In this document: positions 57,221-63,312 of the stretch, one piece after another
Position numbering within the stretch: position 1 is the stretch's first letter
How the letters are laid out: each line of letters begins with the position of its first letter
Source: Nanobdellota archaeon
GTDB taxonomy: Archaea > Nanobdellota > Nanobdellia > Woesearchaeales > GCA-2686295
Assembly: GCA_018817005.1 (NCBI GenBank)
Contig: JAHIUF010000015.1
Location: 1 to 63,312, forward strand
Reading direction: 5' to 3'
DNA length: 63,312 nucleotides
Translations under genes and position numbers: made by a program
Notes under the pieces: model-generated
What the model was told of the DNA's origin: nothing
The model's input: the letters and a program-made list of their open reading frames with translations, nothing else
Database searches by the model: none

Positions 57221-57331
57221 TATTTCATTAATTTCTCAAATACAAATCACATTGTTATTATACTTTAAATAGCTGTTATATCTTAAGCATATAAAAAAAA
57301 TGTGTTAGACATCTTACTAGTTGTAATGCAT

Positions 57332-57343
57332 CCGCCAGAGGCT
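57332..57343. repeat. Possible tRNA-Thr 3'-end remnant
   Basis: cgccagaggctt identical to 12 bp of the tRNA-Thr(GGT) end. Confidence 0.5.
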
Positions 57344-57446
57344 TCTTTGTTTTTTCTTTGTATGCTTGAGCGTTAGCAAAACATACTTTTCTCATCAATG
57401 CTGAAAAGGATTGGAGTTTTTGTACTGCAAGTTCACATTAAAAATA

Positions 57447-58241
57447 CTATTCCAAGTAATCTTGTAATGTATCATGTAATTCTTCCATGTCTTGAATTAG
57501 ATATACATTTGGTTTTTCTAGAAGTTTTTCTGGTATTCTTTTTATCTGGAAAAAAATAAATGGCTTTGTTTCTGGAATATTGGAAATAATGTTTTTTTCT
57601 AAAGAAAAGTTGTATTCATGAAATACAAATCCTGCATAGACATCAATATTTTTTGGTTTCCGAATATCTACTTCTATGTCTGCAATCTCACTTATGCGTT
57701 CATAATAACTTTCTGGTTTCCAGTCTCCAATAAATACTTTTTTGAATTTTGGCAAGTCGAACTCATATGTTGGTTTTCCCATCGATTTGAGCATATTGGT
57801 TTCTCTTATAGATTGTGGTCCCAGACCTATTCTTATCATTGCGTCTAGTCCATAGTGTGGATGGCCTGAGTATTCAAAAACTTTTTCAGGGTCAACGTCA
57901 ACGTCTTTTATTGCATCAATTCCATGAATAAATACAGGACTTTCGGCACCCCATTCTTTTCCGACTATTATCGGTTTTTCAGTTGTGGAGAATAGTTCGT
58001 ATTCTGCTGCTTTTTCTGATGTTACTCCGCCTGTTTTGTATCCTTTTTTTGTTGCTAGAGCATATGCTTGTGCAAGCACACCGACATTTGTAACGCCAGA
58101 CACAATTATTATTTCTCTATCTGGAAAATCATTTTCTACTTTGTCAAAGGCTTCTTCTAAGTATTGTAATGCCTTATTCTTATTGTATTTTGTTGGTGGA
58201 CAATATCCAGCGACACCAATTCTCACAGGCTTCATTTGCAA
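57447..58241 (-). CDS. Hypothetical Rossmann/SLOG-like protein
   Basis: RIGVAGYCPP...IIIVSGVTNVGVLAQAYALATKKGYKTGGVTSEKA. Confidence 0.5.
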   Translation of the reverse strand: MQMKPVRIGVAGYCPPTKYNKNKALQYLEEAFDKVENDFPDREIIIVSGVTNVGVLAQAYALATKKGYKTGGVTSEKAAEYELFSTTEKPIIVGKEWGAESPVFIHGIDAIKDVDVDPEKVFEYSGHPHYGLDAMIRIGLGPQSIRETNMLKSMGKPTYEFDLPKFKKVFIGDWKPESYYERISEIADIEVDIRKPKNIDVYAGFVFHEYNFSLEKNIISNIPETKPFIFFQIKRIPEKLLEKPNVYLIQDMEELHDTLQDYLE

Positions 58242-58387
58242 AAGTATTTATTTGGAATTTATAAAGTTTGTCATTTTTACAACTACTAAGTTGTTACAAT
58301 AATTAATTTATTTTTATAAAACTAGTTTAGATGAAACTAGCTTCTTTTATTGTTTTTTGAGCTAACTCCAATAAAAATTAGAAACTG

Positions 58388-58412
58388 AGTTTAATGTTTT
58401 CTACATTAAACT
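58388..58412. terminator. Hairpin downstream of the ZIP gene
   Basis: AGTTTAATGT-tttct-ACATTAAACT. Confidence 0.55.
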
Positions 58413-58416
58413 GTTT

Positions 58417-59166
58417 TCAAAGAAAAACTAAACTCAATGCCATCATAGCCATACCCAAAAAAATTCCTGCAATGGTTATGTGATTATTTTTTTGCTTATA
58501 AGCATAAGGTAATAATTCATCAAAACTTATGAACACCATTATACCAGCAGTAGCTGCAAGAATAACATTTAACAACGTATTGGTTAAAAAATTCCTTAAA
58601 AAAAGAAAAGCAATAATTGCACCTAAAGGCTCTGCTAAACCTGAAAGAAAAGAATACCAAAAAGCTTTAATCTTGCTATTGGTCGCATAGTATATGGGCA
58701 TTGCGATAGCAATACCTTCAGGAATATTGTGCAAAGCAATTCCTAAAGCAACTATTATTCCTAATTTAAAGTTCACCATTGAAGAAAAAAAGACAGTAAT
58801 TCCTTCTGGAAAATTATGTATTGCGATTCCTAGTGCAACTATAAGTCCACATCTTTTAAGACCATGTTTATCTTTTAGATTTAGACTACAAGCATTTTCC
58901 GCTTCATAAGAATGAGGTATAAACACATCTATAACATAAATCAGTAGAATTCCTGCAAAAAATGATATAATTGCATAAAGATATCCTATATTAGAAATAC
59001 TTTCATTTAGTAACTCTGTAAGCGAAATAAAAATCATAACTCCTGCCGCAAAACCCATCGCTATACTAAGAAAGCAATCATTTCGTTTTTTGATAAAAAA
59101 AATTATCAAACTACCTAAAACTGTTGATAATCCGGCAAGAGTGGTTAGTATTAAAGCATTAATCAT
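58417..59166 (-). CDS. ZIP-family metal transporter
   Basis: ALGIAIHNFPEGITVFF and ALGIALHNIPEGIAIAMPIYYATNSK. Confidence 0.95.
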   Translation of the reverse strand: MINALILTTLAGLSTVLGSLIIFFIKKRNDCFLSIAMGFAAGVMIFISLTELLNESISNIGYLYAIISFFAGILLIYVIDVFIPHSYEAENACSLNLKDKHGLKRCGLIVALGIAIHNFPEGITVFFSSMVNFKLGIIVALGIALHNIPEGIAIAMPIYYATNSKIKAFWYSFLSGLAEPLGAIIAFLFLRNFLTNTLLNVILAATAGIMVFISFDELLPYAYKQKNNHITIAGIFLGMAMMALSLVFL

Positions 59167-59168
59167 TT

Positions 59169-59579
59169 TTATATTTGAGATATTTTTTTTCTATAAGGAG
59201 ACATTTGAGGGTTATTTAAAAACAAGTTTAATTTTTTTATTACTTTGTCTGAAAACGCATGTTCTAAAATGTGTGCTTCTTTATGTATATCTGCAACATC
59301 TAATTCTAAAATATTTCTAAGAAAAACTTCTATGATTCGATGATTATGTATGAGTTTTTTTGCATAAGTTAATCCTTTTTTTGTAAAAAAAATTTTAGAA
59401 TAAGGTTCACTCTTCAAATAATTCAAATTCGTTAATTTTTTAATCATTGAAGAAACACTTGGTTTAGATATTTTTAATTCAGAGGCAATTTCTACCGACC
59501 TGATTCCTTTCAATTTATCTTGTTGTTTTTCGTAGAAACGATAAATTGTTATCAAATAATTCTCCATTGAAATATCCAT
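59169..59579 (-). CDS. DtxR/MntR-family metalloregulator
   Basis: MENYLITIYRFYEKQ...VRSVEIASELKISKPSVSSMIKKLTNLNYL; HAHILEHAFSDKVIKKL-like C-terminal metal region (sequence EAHILEHAFSD). Confidence 0.88.
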   Translation of the reverse strand: MDISMENYLITIYRFYEKQQDKLKGIRSVEIASELKISKPSVSSMIKKLTNLNYLKSEPYSKIFFTKKGLTYAKKLIHNHRIIEVFLRNILELDVADIHKEAHILEHAFSDKVIKKLNLFLNNPQMSPYRKKISQI

Positions 59580-59622
59580 TTTAATTCAGTTAAAGACAAC
59601 TCCTATTTAAATTTTTTGAAAA

Positions 59623-59638
59623 GTTAGGCTTGTCTAAC
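59623..59638. promoter_or_regulatory. Candidate DtxR/MntR operator
   Basis: GTTAG-gcttgt-CTAAC upstream of the DtxR gene. Confidence 0.6.
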
Positions 59639-59689
59639 ACACGTTACTTTCCAATAATTTTATATACTATCACTTTCAAAAAAACAATT

Positions 59690-61168
59690 ATGAAAGAAGC
59701 ATTAAAACTAATACAAGAAATCCAAAAAGAGGTTTTTCTCTTGCACGGAGTCATTGCACTTCTTGATTGGGATGAAAAAACGTATATGCCAAAAAAAGGC
59801 ATTGGTTCCAGATCAGAACAAGTTTCCATAATCAACTCGCTGGCTCATAAAAAAATTGTTTCAAACGAATTGTTTAAGACTTTGAAAAAATTATCAAAGA
59901 AAAAACTTTCAAAAAAAGATTCAATTATAGTAAAAAGACTTCTAAAAGATGTAATCGACGCAAGAAAACTTCCACAAAAATTTGTGGAAGAGCTTTCAAA
60001 AGAATCAATAATTACATCAGGTATTTGGCAAAAAGCAAGAAAAGAAAATGATTTCGAAATATTTAAACTCGCATTAAAAAAAATGATTAATCTTAAGCGA
60101 AAACAAGCAAAATACATTAATCCAAAAGCAGAAGCATACGATGTTTTGATTGATAATCATGAAGAAGGAATGACTGCAAAAAAACTCACAGAAATATTTA
60201 CACCTTTAAAAAAAGAACTTATCAAAATTTTAAAAGATATAAAAAAAACAAAACAGTATAAAGCACAAAAACATCATCACATAAAAATTTCTGAAGAAGA
60301 GCAAAAAAATCTTGTTAAATTATTTGTAGAAAAAATGAGTGTTTCTTGGGATGTATTATCACTAGACGCCTCAGCCCATCCTTTCACAACAAGAATCTCA
60401 GAATATGATGTTAGAATAACAACTCGTTTTCCAGATTTGATGGATGCATTTTTTTCAACAGTTCATGAGGCAGGGCACGCATTATACGAATTGAACCTAC
60501 CAAAAGAATATGCACCAACCGTAATATATGAAGCGCCATCAATGGGAATTCATGAATCACAATCCAGATTTTGGGAAAACATGATTTGCAGAAACAAAGT
60601 TTTCTGGAAGGGATACTTTAAAACATTCAATAAAACAGCAAAGCAAAAAGTAACATCTGAAGAATTCTATAACTGGATAAACCTTGTCAGACCATCTTAT
60701 ATCAGGGTTGATGCTGATGAAGTAACCTACTGTCTTCACATAATATTGCGATTCGAAATAGAAAGAGATCTTATTAATGGAAAATTATCAGTTGATAATG
60801 CAAGAGATGAGTGGAATAAAAAATTCAAAGAAATGTTTGGAATCACACCAAAATCCGACAATCAAGGAATATTGCAAGATATACATTGGTCAATGGGTGC
60901 TTTCGGCTACTTTCCATCATATGCTATTGGAACAATTTACTCAAGTCAAATAAGAGCAAAGCTAAAACAAGAAATTAAGGATTTTGATTCATTAGTTGAA
61001 AGACAAGAATTCAAGAAGATAATACTCTGGCTTGAAAAAAATATTCATTCAAAAGGAAGAACTATGCTTGCAGATGAAATAATAAAAAAATCCACTGGAA
61101 AAGGACTTGACCCAGAATCTTACATTAAATATTTAAAAGATAAATATTCAAAAATATATGGGTTTTAG
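59690..61168 (+). CDS. M32 (Taq) metallocarboxypeptidase
   Basis: VHEAGHALYELNLP, HESQSRFWENMI, YPTYAIGT-like YFPSYAIGTIYSSQ. Confidence 0.93.
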   Translation: MKEALKLIQEIQKEVFLLHGVIALLDWDEKTYMPKKGIGSRSEQVSIINSLAHKKIVSNELFKTLKKLSKKKLSKKDSIIVKRLLKDVIDARKLPQKFVEELSKESIITSGIWQKARKENDFEIFKLALKKMINLKRKQAKYINPKAEAYDVLIDNHEEGMTAKKLTEIFTPLKKELIKILKDIKKTKQYKAQKHHHIKISEEEQKNLVKLFVEKMSVSWDVLSLDASAHPFTTRISEYDVRITTRFPDLMDAFFSTVHEAGHALYELNLPKEYAPTVIYEAPSMGIHESQSRFWENMICRNKVFWKGYFKTFNKTAKQKVTSEEFYNWINLVRPSYIRVDADEVTYCLHIILRFEIERDLINGKLSVDNARDEWNKKFKEMFGITPKSDNQGILQDIHWSMGAFGYFPSYAIGTIYSSQIRAKLKQEIKDFDSLVERQEFKKIILWLEKNIHSKGRTMLADEIIKKSTGKGLDPESYIKYLKDKYSKIYGF

Positions 61169-62253
61169 GAAAAAGCAGTAAGCATTTTTTGTTTTTTACC
61201 ATCGACTTCTATGAATGGTTTTGCTCTGTTAATCCAAACACCAAAATTTTGAAGTTCTGAATACCTCTTTATTTTTCTGTTCGACTCAAGAATTCTTTTT
61301 GCAGAAATTGGACCAATGCCTGGAACTCTGATAAGATCATTAAAAGAAGCTTGATTTATATCTATTGGTTTATCAAAAAAATTCATTGCAAGTGATAGTT
61401 TTGGATCTTTGTTAGGAAGCATTCCATCATTCATTATCAACTCGAATTCTTCTAGTTTGAATTTATAATCTCTCATCAAAAAGTCTACGTTATAAAGATG
61501 ATTTTGTCTTGAAAAAGGTTCTTGTTTCTCATGTTCTAAGGGCGTTCCCTTTACTGGTCTGAAGGAAGAATAATAAACTCTTTTAAGAGAAAGCTTATCA
61601 TACTCCCATCTGGCCATTCGAAGAATCTCTTTGTCAGTTGCAAGATTATTAATCATCATTTGAGTTGTTTGTCCTGAACTAAGTTCAAGCCTTGATATCC
61701 ACGCCTGTCTTTTTAATATATCAATCTTATAATCTTTACAACTAGAAAGCTCTGATAAGATATTTTTGTTTGGTGCTTCAATATTGATGCTCATTCTAGT
61801 TGAAAACTTAGAAGCTTGTTTTATAAGTTCATAAGATGTTCCCGGTAAAACCTTAAAGTGAATATATCCATTAAAACCTTTTTTTTGTCTGATAATCTTT
61901 ACAGCCTCAATCATTCGCTTTGTTGCAGTATCTGGATCTTTTGACACCCCTGAACTCAAAAATAATCCATCCACAGAGAGATTTTTGTTCAAAAAATCAA
62001 ATACCTTCGCGAGTTCATCAGGTTCGTATCTGATTGCTTTCTTCTTACAGCCAGAAGCATTAGCACAATACTTACAATCAAATGAGCAAGTGTTATCCAT
62101 TAAGGTTTTAAATATTCGACAGGTTTTATGTTCTGCTTTTGCGTGATATATGCCTCCAAGTCCTGATTGAACTTTAACTTCACACATCTTTGGACCACAA
62201 CTATCATATTCTCCGGCAGAACCAAGAATTTTTGCTTTTTCAAATAAATCCAT
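61165..62253 (-). CDS. Radical SAM protein with HhH (putative DNA modification/repair family)
   Basis: CSFDCKYCANASGC cluster motif; C-terminal IRVPGIGPISAKRIL. Confidence 0.88.
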   Translation of the reverse strand: MDLFEKAKILGSAGEYDSCGPKMCEVKVQSGLGGIYHAKAEHKTCRIFKTLMDNTCSFDCKYCANASGCKKKAIRYEPDELAKVFDFLNKNLSVDGLFLSSGVSKDPDTATKRMIEAVKIIRQKKGFNGYIHFKVLPGTSYELIKQASKFSTRMSINIEAPNKNILSELSSCKDYKIDILKRQAWISRLELSSGQTTQMMINNLATDKEILRMARWEYDKLSLKRVYYSSFRPVKGTPLEHEKQEPFSRQNHLYNVDFLMRDYKFKLEEFELIMNDGMLPNKDPKLSLAMNFFDKPIDINQASFNDLIRVPGIGPISAKRILESNRKIKRYSELQNFGVWINRAKPFIEVDGKKQKMLTAFS

Positions 62254-62310
62254 AGATTTATTTTATAAAAACAATTTATATATCCTGCGTGCGCATGTCC
62301 AGTGTTATTT

Positions 62311-63312
62311 CTATTTTATAATCTGCAAGTGTGGGTATGCAATTTCTACTTTCTTTGTTTTAGAAATTTTGTATAAGAATCCTGAGTTAATTTCTGATTT
62401 CATCATTTTTAAATTTCTGTAGTGCGCAAGATATCTAACATTAAGACCTACTGATGAATTCCTTAATTCTACACGAACAATAGGCTCTCTTTTCATATCT
62501 TTAAAGGCGTATTTTTTCGCACCTTCAATTCTTTTGGTTTCTTCTGTTACTTCACCTATTCTTTTAGCTATTACCTCTTTATCTTTTTCTGCTTCTGTTT
62601 CTTTATGTTGAAATTTAAGGATATCAAGAGTTTCTAATAAATGAGCTTTTTTTTCAGAATGATCGTATTTAGTTGCACCTATATATTTATTTACAACTTG
62701 AAAAGCCACGTCTTTTAAAATCATTATTGCTTCCTGCCAGTTACTTTCGTAAGTTATATCTACTGATAATTCGTCCCATAAGTACTCTCCGTTTTTAGTG
62801 TAATTAGTAACTGAACCAGTTAAGACCATCTCATTTGGTATGGTTATTATTTTTCCGCTGGGTTCATCTGTATTATCCAAAAGTCCATCCATAACTGTGT
62901 ACATCATTTGTATTTCAACAACATCGCCTCTTACATCACTTACTTTTATCCTGTCACCAATAGAATATGCCTTATTAAACATTAATGAAAGCCAACCTAC
63001 AAAATTTAATATTGGTTTTTGCAGTGCAAAAGTTATTCCAAAACCCACAAGCCCAACAGATGTAAGCCAAACCCCTAAATCTCCCACCATTACTGAAAGA
63101 ATTGCCATCAGTGCAAGTATCCAAATAGCATATTTCACTATTGACCTGGCAGTAACATATTCATTTTCTCTTCCAATCAATCGAGAATATTTTTCAATTG
63201 CAGAGCTTATTATTGATATTAATAATTTTGCAAGAATAATTATTAAGATTATCGTGATAAATTTTGGTATAACTGCAATTACAGATGAATTTACAAGCTC
63301 ATAGTTTTGTTG
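62311..63312 (-). CDS. MscS-family mechanosensitive channel, truncated by window end
   Basis: LVGFGITFALQKPILNFVGWLSLMFNKAYSIGDRIKVSDVRGDVVEIQMMYTVM; frame stays open to 63312. Confidence 0.88.
   Translation of the reverse strand, partial: QQNYELVNSSVIAVIPKFITIILIIILAKLLISIISSAIEKYSRLIGRENEYVTARSIVKYAIWILALMAILSVMVGDLGVWLTSVGLVGFGITFALQKPILNFVGWLSLMFNKAYSIGDRIKVSDVRGDVVEIQMMYTVMDGLLDNTDEPSGKIITIPNEMVLTGSVTNYTKNGEYLWDELSVDITYESNWQEAIMILKDVAFQVVNKYIGATKYDHSEKKAHLLETLDILKFQHKETEAEKDKEVIAKRIGEVTEETKRIEGAKKYAFKDMKREPIVRVELRNSSVGLNVRYLAHYRNLKMMKSEINSGFLYKISKTKKVEIAYPHLQIIK

Overview
AT-rich archaeal chromosome segment, probably a DPANN-type lineage (inference from RpoL, a MetRS with its tRNA-binding domain, GGPP and cis-prenyl synthases, Lrp and PadR regulators, intron-containing tRNA-Thr genes, BRE/TATA promoters and many lineage-specific surface or coiled-coil proteins). 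Most of it is ordinary or hypothetical chromosomal coding sequence. The most notable region is a ~7.05-kb integrated element at about 41051-48114. It is bounded by a tRNA-Thr(GGT) 3' end and an exact 17-bp copy of that end. It encodes a tyrosine integrase, a rolling-circle (HUH-type) replication initiator, a cluster of small membrane proteins including a Cys-rich two-TM protein, a structured dso-like hairpin reading CTCGATA, a long intergenic hairpin, and three copies of a hairpin-SD leader. I could not recognise a packaging/Zot-like ATPase, so virus versus plasmid is unresolved. Further partial copies of the tRNA-Thr end at 48165 and 57330 suggest repeated use of this locus and a possible second ion-transport island. 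Other points of interest: a 90-bp MITE with perfect 17-bp TIRs and a 9-bp TSD; a loxP/dif-like palindrome and a second 8-bp-spacer palindrome flanking a XerA-like gene; seven 16-bp degenerate tandem repeats upstream of a PadR gene; a tRNA-Thr with apparent AGT anticodon; duplicated gene leaders and ends; and several candidate operators. All calls come from reading sequence and the supplied ORF translations; no database searches were run.
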